Shown: positions 7,371-15,285, counted from the first letter of the stretch. The stretch: 23,881 nt of DNA from an uncultured Saprospiraceae bacterium (GCA_937967535.1 CALCMV010000136.1:1-23881); one strand, 5' to 3'. Numbers and translations: made by a program. The notes: a model not told the origin generated them from the sequence alone.

Positions 7371-7451
7371 ACGGATAAGGTCGGGGCTTTCTTTTTTATG
7401 AATATTGCGCTATTGATTAATTGTGATATTGAGGAGTTCCGTACAGGCTGA
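7371..7451 (+). pseudogene. Relic of an O-antigen ligase C-terminus
   Basis: Reading from base 7371 gives TDKVGAFFFMNIALLINCDI, then EEFRTG and a stop. The first 20 or so codons correspond to the last codons of the gene ending at 6698 (TDKVGAFFFMNIALLINCDV, then EDF). Differences are mostly at third codon positions (AAA/AAG, GCT/GCG, GAA/GAG, TTT/TTC), with only V/I and D/E replacements. So this is a fragment of a once-functional relative, not a fresh copy. There is no start codon and no upstream remainder: homology stops abruptly at about 7370 against the truncated D element. Confidence 0.75.
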
Positions 7452-7514
7452 CTGACAAAACCTTAATATGTAGCTTTGATTGGAAAATCTGACGTAAAAA
7501 ACATGATTTTTTCG

Positions 7515-7522
7515 TACTTTTG
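7515..7522 (+). promoter_or_regulatory. Possible -7 box (TACTTTTG) upstream of the RM gene
   Basis: TACTTTTG fits TAnnTTTG and is the best promoter-like motif in the 455-base gap before the restriction-modification gene. It lies upstream of element E copy 1, so a transcript from here would carry that element's hairpin in its leader. No convincing -33 element was seen. Confidence 0.3.
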
Positions 7523-7562
7523 ATTTTATTTTTTCTTTGAAAAAATACTATCAAATTCATAA

Positions 7563-7714
7563 GAGCATGTTTGGAATTTTTCAAACTGATAATCAACAGT
7601 TTATGGTTTTGGCGAAATATCGAAGAAGGAGTTTATCGAGATAAGTGACTGATTCGATATGAAGCCAAGTTCATAAAATGTTGGTTATCAGGCAGAAAAA
7701 TTCCAAACATGCTC
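7563..7714. mobile_element. MITE-like element E, copy 1 (TAA target duplication)
   Basis: 152 bases, non-coding. The termini GAGCATGTTTGGAATTTTT and its reverse complement match perfectly over 19 bases, and the stem continues inside with CTGATAATCAACA (7586-7598) against TGTTGGTTATCAG (7679-7691). The direct repeat TAA borders it on both sides (7560-7562 and 7715-7717). Termini beginning GAG with a 3-bp TNA duplication are typical of IS5-family, IS1031-type elements, so it looks like a non-autonomous derivative. It ends 13 bases before the start codon of the next gene, so it has replaced that gene's original leader. Confidence 0.78.
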
Positions 7715-7727
7715 TAATTAATCTATC

Positions 7728-10700
7728 ATGTTTGAACAACAAAAAAAAGGGCAAATACAGGAATATTTGATTAATATCAAACAAGCAAACTCAGAAGATG
7801 CCAAAAAAGAATTATTTTTGATTTTGCTCAATGATTTATTTGCAAATGATGAATCCACAAAAAATCTCATTAAAGAAATGGCAAAGGGTTCGGAAATAAC
7901 CGTTGCAAATATTCCTTTACCCAATCGCATCAAAACAGGGCGTGCAGATACACAATATGCAAATGTGATTATTGAATTTGAAAAAAACTTGCAAAAAACC
8001 GAACAACACGCCAAAGAACAACTCGCCGAATACTTAGCCGGAAATTGGAACTCCAGGCAAGATTATAATTTTACACTAATTTCTACAGATTGTCTGGTTT
8101 GGAAAATTTACGCACCCTCATATGAAGAATTAACCAAATTAGAGGGAGACATTTCGCTGTCTGATTTTGAATTGAGAGAAACGGACAGCTTCACATTAAC
8201 CGAAAATAACACCAACGATTTTTACTTTTTTCTCGACAGATATTTATTTAAAAAAGAACCGCAACACGCCACCTTAGAACTGATTCAACAAGATTTTGGC
8301 GGAAGTTCAAAGGTCTTTTTGAATTGTATGTATCAACTCCGCGAATATTACGACGAAATTAAAGAGGAAGAAGAAATCAAAATTGCCTACGACCAATGGT
8401 ATCGTTTTTTGAGTATTGCGTATAGCGAATTTGATGGCTCGGAAAGGGTCTTTTTGGTACATACCTATTTGAGTATTTTTGCGAAAATGCTGGCTTACTC
8501 CATTCTTACCAATGATGATTTTATTGATGATGGAGAAATGAGAGGTATTTTAGATGGCAGTATATTTGACCAACTGAATATCAAGAACTTCACTGATAAT
8601 GATTTCTTTTTTTGGGTCGGAAAAGACCACAATCGAAAAGCACTCAAAAAGGTCTTTCGCACGATAGCCCAACAAATCAGTACCTACGATTTTACTCGTG
8701 TGGATGAGGATGTACTCAAAGGCGTTTATCAAGAATTGATTGACCTTGACACTCGCCATGCACTCGGCGAATACTATACGCCCGATTGGTTGTGCGCGAA
8801 GGTGACAGATGCTTTTGATTTTCAAAAAGACAGTAAAATACTTGACCCTTCTTGCGGTTCGGGGTCATTTCTGCGAGCTGCGATTGATAAACTCAAACGC
8901 GACCATCCGGACATCACCGCCGAAGAACTCGCCGATAATGTAAGTGGTATTGACATACATCCGCTTTCGGTACAAATCGCTAAAACAACCATTCTATTGG
9001 CGATTGGCGACAAAATGAAAGCCGTAAAAAGACCGATTACACTCAATGTTTTCCTTGCCAATACGCTACTCACACCCGAAGGTACGCTTGAATTATTTGA
9101 TGAGGAATTTATCGTCAGAATTGATGAAAAACGGTATAGCGTAGCTACGTCTGTTTTTGAAAATGCTGCTTTTTTTGATGCCGCATTGGATATTTGTGAT
9201 GACCTTGCAGAACGAACAAAAGGTGATAACTCATTGTCTGTCAGCATTTTTGAAAAAACATTTAAAAGTAAAATAAAAGAAAAGGTAAGTGGAACGATGC
9301 TGAATAGTTTCCACAATATTTATAAGGGATTAAAAGAAGCAAAAGAAAATAAACGGGATAGTATTTGGCGTTTTATTCTTCAAAATCTGTACAAACCCTG
9401 TTTTATAAAAGGTAGTTTTGATTTTATTATCGGTAATCCGCCGTGGTTTACCTACAGTTCTATTAAGAATGAAGAATACCAAAATCAACTCCGAATTTTA
9501 GCGGAACGATACATGGTGATGCCTGAAAAACGGGCGAATTTTCCGCATCTTGAAATTGCAGCAATTTTCTTAGGACATTGTGCGACTTATTTTTTGAAAA
9601 AAGACGGGCAATTGGCATTTGTCTTACCGCGTAGCTTCTTTTCTGCCGACCACCACGACGCTACACGCAGGGGCGCGACCCGCGATTTTAAAATTACCGA
9701 ATTATGGGATTTGGACGGCGTTAGTCCATTATTTAATATACCATCTTGTGTCATATTTGGTAAGCAAGCACATAGCGGAAAAAAAATTGCTGCTACGGGC
9801 GTAGAAGGTTTCGCAGTGAAAGGGAGACTTTCTATGCACAATGCCAAATTTGAAGAAGCCGAAAATCGTTTAACTTATTCAAAATCAAAATGGTATTATT
9901 CAAAATTGGGTGCGGCATCTGCATTTACAGATTATAAATTTAAATCCAGTAAAAATAAAAATCATTATAAAAATTTATTCAAACAAGGCGCAACGCTCGT
10001 ACCACGAAATTTTTATTTCGTTGCCCCCTTGCAAGATGTTCCTGATTTTGATGATAGGGTACTTGTTGTTGGAACAAACCCCTCAATTACAAAGGATGCA
10101 AAGCCACCGTGGAAACACATTTTATTAAAAAATAGAATTTTATCTGATTATTTATTTAAAACGGCACTCTCCAAAAATATTATTCCTTTTGCCTTGCATC
10201 TCACTGAAATGGTTATTTTGCCAATAGAGGTAAAAAAAGACAATATCAAAATGCTTCAATATGAAGACATTATGATAAAAGGACATTTAGATACCGCAAC
10301 ATGGTTCAAAAAAGTTGAAGATGCTTGGAAAGAGAATAGAACTGAAAAAAATCAAAGTATCAATAGCATCAATTATTTAAATTGGCAAAATAAACTAACC
10401 GACCAAGCCCCCAACCTACCCTATCTCGTACTGTATACAGCATCTGCCAAAGATGCGAATGCAACGGTGGTAGAACGCAAGGTATTGGATATGGAATTTA
10501 TTGTGGAAAGTAAAACCTATTGGTTTGCAACAAAGAATAAAAATGAGGCATTTTACCTTACAGCTTTTCTCAATTCAGCTACGCCAAATAGTATGATGAA
10601 AGCCTTTCAGACGCGTGGTTTATTTGGTGCACGTGATGTTCACAAAAAAATCCTCGACATCCCCTTCCCGAAATTCGATAAAGACAATCCCGACCACCTC

Positions 10701-10874
10701 CAACTCGCCAAACTCTCCCAAAAATGCCACAAAAATGCCCAAGACTACTTGAAAGACAATCAAATAGGCGAAGTGTCAGGTATGCAACTCGGCAAATTAA
10801 GGCTCAATATAAAAGCCTATTTAGAAAAAGAAATGCAACAGATAGATGAGTTGGTAAAAGACTTGATAGTATAA
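7728..10874 (+). CDS. fused restriction-modification protein, N6-adenine methylase (type IIG-like)
   Basis: 1048 residues. A candidate PD-(D/E)XK-like nuclease core is near the N-terminus: GRADTQYANVIIEFEKNL with D74, E83 and E85, where the usual lysine of ExK is glutamate. A helical linker follows. The methylase domain has YYTPDWLCAKV (about 349-359), motif I DPSCGSGSFL (about 372-381), motif II SGIDIHP, and the adenine-specific motif IV NPPW at 570-573. The C-terminal third (after about 700) is probably the target-recognition domain. This order fits type IIG (Eco57I/MmeI-like) enzymes, in which one chain cuts, methylates and recognises DNA. A lone defence methylase is the alternative if the nuclease core is inactive. 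There is no separate specificity or restriction gene beside it. Flanking repeats and its solitary position suggest horizontal gain. Confidence 0.82.
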   Translation: MFEQQKKGQIQEYLINIKQANSEDAKKELFLILLNDLFANDESTKNLIKEMAKGSEITVANIPLPNRIKTGRADTQYANVIIEFEKNLQKTEQHAKEQLAEYLAGNWNSRQDYNFTLISTDCLVWKIYAPSYEELTKLEGDISLSDFELRETDSFTLTENNTNDFYFFLDRYLFKKEPQHATLELIQQDFGGSSKVFLNCMYQLREYYDEIKEEEEIKIAYDQWYRFLSIAYSEFDGSERVFLVHTYLSIFAKMLAYSILTNDDFIDDGEMRGILDGSIFDQLNIKNFTDNDFFFWVGKDHNRKALKKVFRTIAQQISTYDFTRVDEDVLKGVYQELIDLDTRHALGEYYTPDWLCAKVTDAFDFQKDSKILDPSCGSGSFLRAAIDKLKRDHPDITAEELADNVSGIDIHPLSVQIAKTTILLAIGDKMKAVKRPITLNVFLANTLLTPEGTLELFDEEFIVRIDEKRYSVATSVFENAAFFDAALDICDDLAERTKGDNSLSVSIFEKTFKSKIKEKVSGTMLNSFHNIYKGLKEAKENKRDSIWRFILQNLYKPCFIKGSFDFIIGNPPWFTYSSIKNEEYQNQLRILAERYMVMPEKRANFPHLEIAAIFLGHCATYFLKKDGQLAFVLPRSFFSADHHDATRRGATRDFKITELWDLDGVSPLFNIPSCVIFGKQAHSGKKIAATGVEGFAVKGRLSMHNAKFEEAENRLTYSKSKWYYSKLGAASAFTDYKFKSSKNKNHYKNLFKQGATLVPRNFYFVAPLQDVPDFDDRVLVVGTNPSITKDAKPPWKHILLKNRILSDYLFKTALSKNIIPFALHLTEMVILPIEVKKDNIKMLQYEDIMIKGHLDTATWFKKVEDAWKENRTEKNQSINSINYLNWQNKLTDQAPNLPYLVLYTASAKDANATVVERKVLDMEFIVESKTYWFATKNKNEAFYLTAFLNSATPNSMMKAFQTRGLFGARDVHKKILDIPFPKFDKDNPDHLQLAKLSQKCHKNAQDYLKDNQIGEVSGMQLGKLRLNIKAYLEKEMQQIDELVKDLIV

Positions 10875-10876
10875 AA

Positions 10877-10901
10877 AAAGCCACGCCAAAGGCGCAGCTT
10901 T
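10877..10901. terminator. Probable bidirectional terminator between the RM gene and pnp
   Basis: AAAGCCACGCC, a three-base loop AAA, then GGCGCAGCTTT form a hairpin with two central mismatches. A-rich sequence lies on the left and T-rich sequence on the right, so either strand's transcript ends in U-rich RNA. The hairpin starts two bases after the RM stop and 23 bases beyond the pnp stop. Confidence 0.55.
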
Positions 10902-10923
10902 CATATTTATTTGAATGGTAATC

Positions 10924-13197
10924 CTACCATCTTTTATCTCTATCACCTCTATCTCTACGCGGACCTCTATCACGGTCTCTGCGGTCACGATCACCACCGC
11001 CTCTACGTCTGTCATCACCTCCTCTGTCGCGGCGTTCACGCGGCGGACGCTCTACGTAGCCTTCCGGCTTCGGTAAGAGTACTTTGCGCGAGAGTCTGAA
11101 CTTGCCCGAGCGCGGGTCGAGTCCAATTAATTTCACTTTGATAATATCGCCGGGATTGACAACATCTTCGGTGCGATTCACACGTTCCCAAGCCAACTCT
11201 GAGATGTGTACCAAGCCCGATTTGCCCGGCAGGAAGTCTACAAAAGCACCAAATTCTTTGATGGATTTGACTTCTGCTTCGTACTCGTCGCCCACTTCCG
11301 GTACTTGCGTGATGCCTTTGATTTTGGCGATTGCCAAATCCAAAGATTCGCGGTCGGTACTTGCAATCGTGACGTGTCCGTGGTCGCCAATTTCTTCGAT
11401 ATTGATAATCGTATTGGTTTCCTTTTGCATTTCTTGGATAATCTTACCTCCCGGTCCGATAACTGCACCAATGAAACTCTTATCAATCAATAATTTCTCC
11501 ATACGAGGCGCGTGCGGCTTGAGGTCTTCGCGTGGCGCATCAATGGTTTCGTTGAGTTTATCGAGGATGTGCATACGACCTTGACGGGCTTGTTCGAGTG
11601 CCTTTTCGAGTATTTCGTAAGGCAAGCCGTCAATTTTGATGTCCATTTGGCAAGCGCAGATACCTCTATCTGTACCCGTCACTTTGAAATCCATATCTCC
11701 CAAGTGGTCTTCATCACCAAGAATATCGGAGAGAATTGCGTAGCGTTCTCCATCCGTAATCAAGCCCATTGCGATACCCGAAACGTGCGACCTGATGTTG
11801 ATACCTGCATCCATCAATGCCAATGAACCGGAACAAACCGTTGCCATCGAAGACGAACCATTGGATTCGAGAATATCCGACACGATACGCACCGTATAAG
11901 GCATATCATCTTCACTCGGCAAAATCTGACGCAAGGAGCGATTCGCCAAATTTGCGTGACCCACCTCGCGCCGTCCCGGTCCGCGCATCGGGCGCACTTC
12001 TCCCACAGAGTATGCCGGAAAATTATAATGTAAAATGAACTTATTGAAATGCAAACCAAGTGCATCGTCAATCATTTGTTCATCTGTTTTCGTACCTAAT
12101 GTAAGTGTTGCCAATGCCTGTGTTTCGCCGCGTGTGAATACCGCCGAACCGTGTGTACTCGGCAAATAATCAACTTCTGACCAAATGTGGCGAATATCTT
12201 CAGGCTTACGACCATCCAAGCGCGTTTGTTCGCCCAAAACGACATCTCTAATGGCATACTTCTGCACTTCGTTGTAGTATTTACTTACGAAATGTCCATT
12301 TTCTTCCATCCACTCTTCGCCATTCTTTTCGAGCATCGCCTCTTTCAATTCATCTTTCAAGGCTTTGAATTTTTCTTTGCGCTCATGTTTTTCGGTTGGT
12401 GTTTTGGCGATAGCAGTTACTTTATCTTTGATGAGAGCCTCTACTGCTGCTTTGATGTCCTCGTCTTCGGGCTGCGGTTCTATTACACGCTTTACGGTTG
12501 CTTTTTCGCCCACCAATTCGGCAAGTGCCAATTGTGCTTTACATTGTACTTTGACCGCTTCGTGTCCAATGCGAATAGCTTCTATCAGGTCAGCCTCCGA
12601 ACATTCTTTGGCATCACCTTCGACCATCATTACATTTTCAATCGTTGCACCGAGTATAATATTAAGGTCTGCATTTTCGATTGCCGTTTTGCCCGGATTG
12701 ACCACAAATTCGCCATCAATACGCGCTACACGCACTTCCGAAATAGGACCGGCAAATGGTATATCCGAAACAGCCAATGCCGCCGATGCCGCCAAACCCG
12801 CAAGGGCATCAGGCATCGTATCGCCATCCGAAGAAAGCAGGTTGATAATCACTTGTGTATCGTTCATATAACCATCCGGAAAAAGCGGACGGATAACACG
12901 GTCAACGATACGAGAAGTCAAAATTTCGTTTTCAGAGAGTCTCGCTTCGCGGCGAAAGAAGTTGCCGGGAATACGCCCGACTGCTGCAAATTTTTCTTGA
13001 TAATCAACTGAAAGCGGAAAGAAACTTTGCCCTTCGCGCATTTCTGTGGCAGATACTACCGATGCAAAAAGCATCGTATCGCCCAACTTGACCACTACCG
13101 AACCATCGGCTTGTGCCGCCAACTTTCCGGTTTCGAGAATGACCTCTCTTCCGTCAGGCAAATTAAATGAAGTCGTAGTAGGAATTTGTTTTCCCAT
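10924..13197 (-). CDS. pnp: polyribonucleotide nucleotidyltransferase (PNPase)
   Basis: 757 residues. Two RNase PH domains (about 10-145 and 330-550) flank an all-alpha linker. They are followed by a KH domain with the GPGG loop (about 577-585) and an S1 domain beginning GDEYEAEVKSIKEFGAFVDF (about 634-700). The domain order and length match bacterial PNPase, a trimeric 3'-5' phosphorolytic exoribonuclease of RNA decay. The last 45 or so residues are an unusually long Arg/Asp/Gly tail with repeats of RDRGG, DRRRGGG and RDRDR, a likely disordered RNA- or protein-binding extension. It lies downstream of rpsO on the same strand, the conserved arrangement, but with a terminator-like hairpin and about 220 bases between them, so a separate promoter is possible. 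Confidence 0.97.
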   Translation of the reverse strand: MGKQIPTTTSFNLPDGREVILETGKLAAQADGSVVVKLGDTMLFASVVSATEMREGQSFFPLSVDYQEKFAAVGRIPGNFFRREARLSENEILTSRIVDRVIRPLFPDGYMNDTQVIINLLSSDGDTMPDALAGLAASAALAVSDIPFAGPISEVRVARIDGEFVVNPGKTAIENADLNIILGATIENVMMVEGDAKECSEADLIEAIRIGHEAVKVQCKAQLALAELVGEKATVKRVIEPQPEDEDIKAAVEALIKDKVTAIAKTPTEKHERKEKFKALKDELKEAMLEKNGEEWMEENGHFVSKYYNEVQKYAIRDVVLGEQTRLDGRKPEDIRHIWSEVDYLPSTHGSAVFTRGETQALATLTLGTKTDEQMIDDALGLHFNKFILHYNFPAYSVGEVRPMRGPGRREVGHANLANRSLRQILPSEDDMPYTVRIVSDILESNGSSSMATVCSGSLALMDAGINIRSHVSGIAMGLITDGERYAILSDILGDEDHLGDMDFKVTGTDRGICACQMDIKIDGLPYEILEKALEQARQGRMHILDKLNETIDAPREDLKPHAPRMEKLLIDKSFIGAVIGPGGKIIQEMQKETNTIINIEEIGDHGHVTIASTDRESLDLAIAKIKGITQVPEVGDEYEAEVKSIKEFGAFVDFLPGKSGLVHISELAWERVNRTEDVVNPGDIIKVKLIGLDPRSGKFRLSRKVLLPKPEGYVERPPRERRDRGGDDRRRGGGDRDRRDRDRGPRRDRGDRDKRW

Positions 13198-13370
13198 AAC
13201 TGAATGAGTTTATGTTTAAGTCTAAGTTTAAATTTTATTTTTATTGCATAAAAATAATTTAAATACAACTCAAACTTATTACTTTCTATTTTAATATTTT
13301 TTGCAAAAACATACAAACTATGCCGCTTCAGGCAGGAAAACTACAAGAAAAGCGTATTGGTAAGTAAGCA

Positions 13371-13401
13371 AAAAAAGTGTTCTTATCCAGAACACTTTTT
13401 T
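13371..13401. terminator. Terminator hairpin between rpsO and pnp
   Basis: AAAAAAGTGTTCT (13371-13383) and AGAACACTTTTTT (13389-13401) are perfect reverse complements around a 5-base loop. It lies 19 bases past the rpsO stop in its reading direction, so it should end or attenuate the rpsO transcript before pnp. In E. coli this junction is also a processing site, but here no RNase III-type long stem is evident. Confidence 0.8.
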
Positions 13402-13420
13402 GTAATATTTTTGCCGGAAA

Positions 13421-13696
13421 CTATTTACGTATTCCGAGTTTTTCAATCAATGCGCGATACTCATTAATATCTTTTTTTGCCAGATAATTGAGCAAACGCT
13501 TGCGCTGACCTACCATAGAAAGTAAGGAACGCTGACATGAAAAATCTTTGCGATTGTTTTGCAAATGCTTGGAAAGCTCTTTGATGCGGTAAGTGAGTAG
13601 GGCTACTTGTGAGTGTGTAGAGCCGCTGTTTTTTTCGCTGCCCCCAAACTCTTTGTAAATTTCCTCTCTTTTTTCCTTTGTTAAATAAACTGCCAT
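13421..13696 (-). CDS. rpsO: 30S ribosomal protein S15
   Basis: 91 residues, against about 89 in most bacteria. MAVYLTKEKREEIYKEFGG, then GSTHSQVALLTYRIKELSKHL, and the ending LLNYLAKKDINEYRALIEKLGIRK are S15 throughout. It binds the 16S rRNA central-domain three-way junction early in 30S assembly. It is followed by pnp on the same strand. A good -7 box (13749-13756) lies 53 bases upstream. Confidence 0.97.
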   Translation of the reverse strand: MAVYLTKEKREEIYKEFGGSEKNSGSTHSQVALLTYRIKELSKHLQNNRKDFSCQRSLLSMVGQRKRLLNYLAKKDINEYRALIEKLGIRK

Positions 13697-13748
13697 TTCT
13701 TAAATAAATTTTCTTTATGCTAATTTTTTATCCTTTATAAATTTGGCG

Positions 13749-13756
13749 CAAAGATA
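13749..13756 (-). promoter_or_regulatory. Bacteroidota -7 box (TATCTTTG) for rpsO
   Basis: On the minus strand the sequence reads TATCTTTGCGCC, a perfect TAnnTTTG with the GC-rich start region often seen at housekeeping transcription starts in this phylum. The inferred leader is about 45 bases. No clear -33 motif is seen because the upstream region is a low-complexity word array. Confidence 0.6.
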
Positions 13757-13763
13757 CACTAAT

Positions 13764-13985
13764 TTTTTAATTTTTGATTTCTGATTTGAATGATTTTTAA
13801 TTTTTGATTTCTGATTTCTGATTTCTAAGTAAATTATTCACTTAAATACACATCTAAATATTTGATTATAAATTAATTATACATAAAAAATAATAATTGT
13901 ATAATGAATTTAATTTTGTAGTAAAATATAGTAAATAATAATTTTGCAAAGCAAAATCCAATCAAAAATCAAAAATCAGAAATCG
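13764..13985. repeat. GATTTCTGATTTTT inverted word array
   Basis: The left half (about 13764-13828) is built from TTTTTAATTTTTGATTTCTG words. The right half (about 13957-13985) has the reverse words AATCAAAAATCAGAAATC. An AT-rich core of about 125 bases without a gene lies between. It occupies the first part of the 668-base gene-free stretch upstream of rpsO. Confidence 0.7.
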
Positions 13986-14001
13986 TACAATTACTAGTCA
14001 G

Positions 14002-14072
14002 GTTCGTCGTTCTTAGTACTTCGTTTCTCCTTAGAACATGTTTAAATCAACATAGAACGAAGTACAACGAAC
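14002..14072. repeat. Imperfect hairpin with GTACTTCGTT arms
   Basis: GTACTTCGTT (14016-14025) pairs with AACGAAGTAC (14056-14065), and GTTCGT (14002-14007) with ACGAAC (14067-14072). The loop contains TTAGAACATGTTTAAA, which resembles the E-element end (AGAGCATGTTTAA), so this may be a remnant of another mobile repeat. Confidence 0.5.
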
Positions 14073-14089
14073 AAAGAATATGAGTAGGT

Positions 14090-14345
14090 GGTTAGACTAA
14101 ACTAAGCGACACTTTTAATTATGATAATTTATTGAAATAATGTGTTCGCCAAATTGGGTATCCAGTGTTTTTTGATTATTAATAAAATTAAATTATAATT
14201 TGTATTTATTTAAAAAATAATTATTTACAAAAATAAAAATAAGTAAACTATTCACGTTCAATTTGTAATTTTTAATTTGGCGAAGACATTGATTGAAAAT
14301 GAATTATTTATTTAAACTTAAACTTACTCTTAAACTTATACTTAT
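14090..14345. repeat. Dispersed repeat B, copy 2 (interrupted by element D)
   Basis: GGTTAGACTAAACTAAGCGAC continues directly into ACTTTTAATTATGATAATTT, giving the uninterrupted form of the site that element C occupies at 2127-2351. The copy is itself split at 14138-14291 by element D, after which AATGAATTATTTATTTAAAC and AAACTTAAACTT words resume and run to the acetyltransferase stop. The CCCGAC hairpin of copies 1 and 3 is missing. Confidence 0.7.
14138..14291. mobile_element. MITE-like element D, copy 1 (7-bp target duplication)
   Basis: 154 bases, very AT-rich, no ORF. The ends TAATGTGTTCGCCAAATTG and (reverse complement of the right end) CAATGTCTTCGCCAAATTA match at 16 of 19 positions. 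ATTGAAA borders it on both sides (14131-14137 and 14292-14298). In repeat B copy 1 the corresponding place reads CATTGAAAATGAATT with a single ATTGAAA, so the duplication is supported by an empty-site comparison inside the window. Confidence 0.78.
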
Positions 14346-14364
14346 ACTTCCACTTAGTTAGCAA

Positions 14365-14874
14365 TCACTTAATCCATACTTTCAGTGTTCGGTTTTTGCC
14401 TTCTCCGACCCATTTTTGCCGGGCAATCCCTACTTTTTCTAATGCTCTGACAGTACGTATATTTTCCGGGTTGATGGTTGCAATCAATTGGCGATTCATC
14501 GCATGTGCATGTACCTTGATGCTTCGCAAAATCTCCGGCATCAAGCCTTTTCCCCAATGATTTTGATACAACATATATACGACTTCCAATTCATCGGCTT
14601 CGGTGTATTGGCTTTCTTTCAATTCAAAATGCCCTGCAAGATGTTCGTTGATATCAATTGCCCATATTTCAAAATGACGGTCTCTAAGCGGTTTTGCGTA
14701 GAGTCGCATAATCCTGTCAAATAATTCGAGTGCCTTTGCTTTCGTCTTACAAGGTCCATTGCCCATATAATGATTGACCGTTTTATCCATAAATAAGTCT
14801 GTCATCTCCTCCTTATCATCAAAATGGTATTTACGCAGCAGTGTGCGTTCTGTTATAATTTCTTTATTGTGCAT
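14365..14874 (-). CDS. GNAT-family N-acetyltransferase (RimJ/RimL-like)
   Basis: 169 residues. The opening IITERTLLRKYHFDDKEEM is the usual start of Acetyltransf_3 (RimJ/RimL-type) proteins. The acetyl-CoA pyrophosphate-binding region is NHWGKGLMPEIL (about 106-117), and the C-terminal NPENIRTVRALEKVGI is the conserved motif-B region. It transfers acetyl from acetyl-CoA to an amine, such as a protein N-terminus or a small molecule. The target cannot be told. It is monocistronic, with an interrupted palindrome just upstream (14880-14930) and repeat DNA on both sides. Confidence 0.88.
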   Translation of the reverse strand: MHNKEIITERTLLRKYHFDDKEEMTDLFMDKTVNHYMGNGPCKTKAKALELFDRIMRLYAKPLRDRHFEIWAIDINEHLAGHFELKESQYTEADELEVVYMLYQNHWGKGLMPEILRSIKVHAHAMNRQLIATINPENIRTVRALEKVGIARQKWVGEGKNRTLKVWIK

Positions 14875-14879
14875 GAATA

Positions 14880-14930
14880 TCGGATTTTTGTGAATAAGGC
14901 TAGTGTTGAATGTAATTCAAGGTAATCCGA
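14880..14930. promoter_or_regulatory. Nested palindrome upstream of the acetyltransferase (candidate operator)
   Basis: TCGGATT (14880-14886) pairs with AATCCGA (14924-14930), and inside it TTGAATGTAATTCAA (14906-14920) is a clean 6-3-6 palindrome. The set begins five bases upstream of the start codon. It could be a repressor site or a leader hairpin. Its composition differs from the dispersed repeats, and only one copy was noticed. Confidence 0.35.
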
Positions 14931-14964
14931 AAAAATAGGAGGTGTTCGAGTAAAATAAGGGGCA

Positions 14965-15078
14965 GTTGCAAGGCGAATATTTTTATAAAAAATGGCTGTC
15001 TGAATACTCAAATATTCACTTTTAGCAAAGAAATTCGCCTTGCAACTCGTATATAATCATTTACTCTATTTTTGTCGA
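14965..15078. repeat. Dispersed repeat G, copy 2
   Basis: GTTGCAAGGCGAAT (14965-14978) is answered by ATTCGCCTTGCAAC (15033-15046), a perfect 14-base inverted repeat. It is followed by the 26-base block at 15053-15078 shared exactly with 3302-3327. Non-coding. Together with element H copy 1 it fills the 411-base space between the acetyltransferase and the protease. Confidence 0.7.
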
Positions 15079-15079
15079 T

Positions 15080-15263
15080 AGACTTTGGGCATTTTGGAAA
15101 TTAGGTAACTGGGAAATTAGGTTTTCAATCGTAAATAATTGATTATCAGTTATTTAGTTTTTATTAAGATAAAAAATTATTCAGTTAATTTAATTTTGTA
15201 ATTATTTGATAAAAAGCAATTTACCTAATACCAAATTTCCTAATTCCCCAATATCCAAAGTCC
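15080..15263. mobile_element. Inverted-repeat element H, copy 1
   Basis: The left end is AGACTTTGGGCATTTTGG and the right end ATATCCAAAGTCC, with further facing words GGAAATTAGG / CCTAATTCC inside and an AT-rich core containing ATTGATTATCAGTTATTTAG. Similar ends recur at 22862-23021 and at 23845. There is no ORF and no clear target duplication. Confidence 0.55.
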
Positions 15264-15285
15264 AGATTTTAAACATGTCGAAAAT

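Noticed and set aside
12187..13011. Long plus-strand open frame (about 274 codons) opposite pnp
   Set aside because: It is a shadow of the pnp coding sequence: composition is Phe/Arg/Cys-rich and shows no domain. The minus-strand frame is unmistakably PNPase.
14002..14072. tRNA-like fold
   Set aside because: The GGTTCG-like string invites the idea, but no cloverleaf, anticodon arm or acceptor stem can be built around it.
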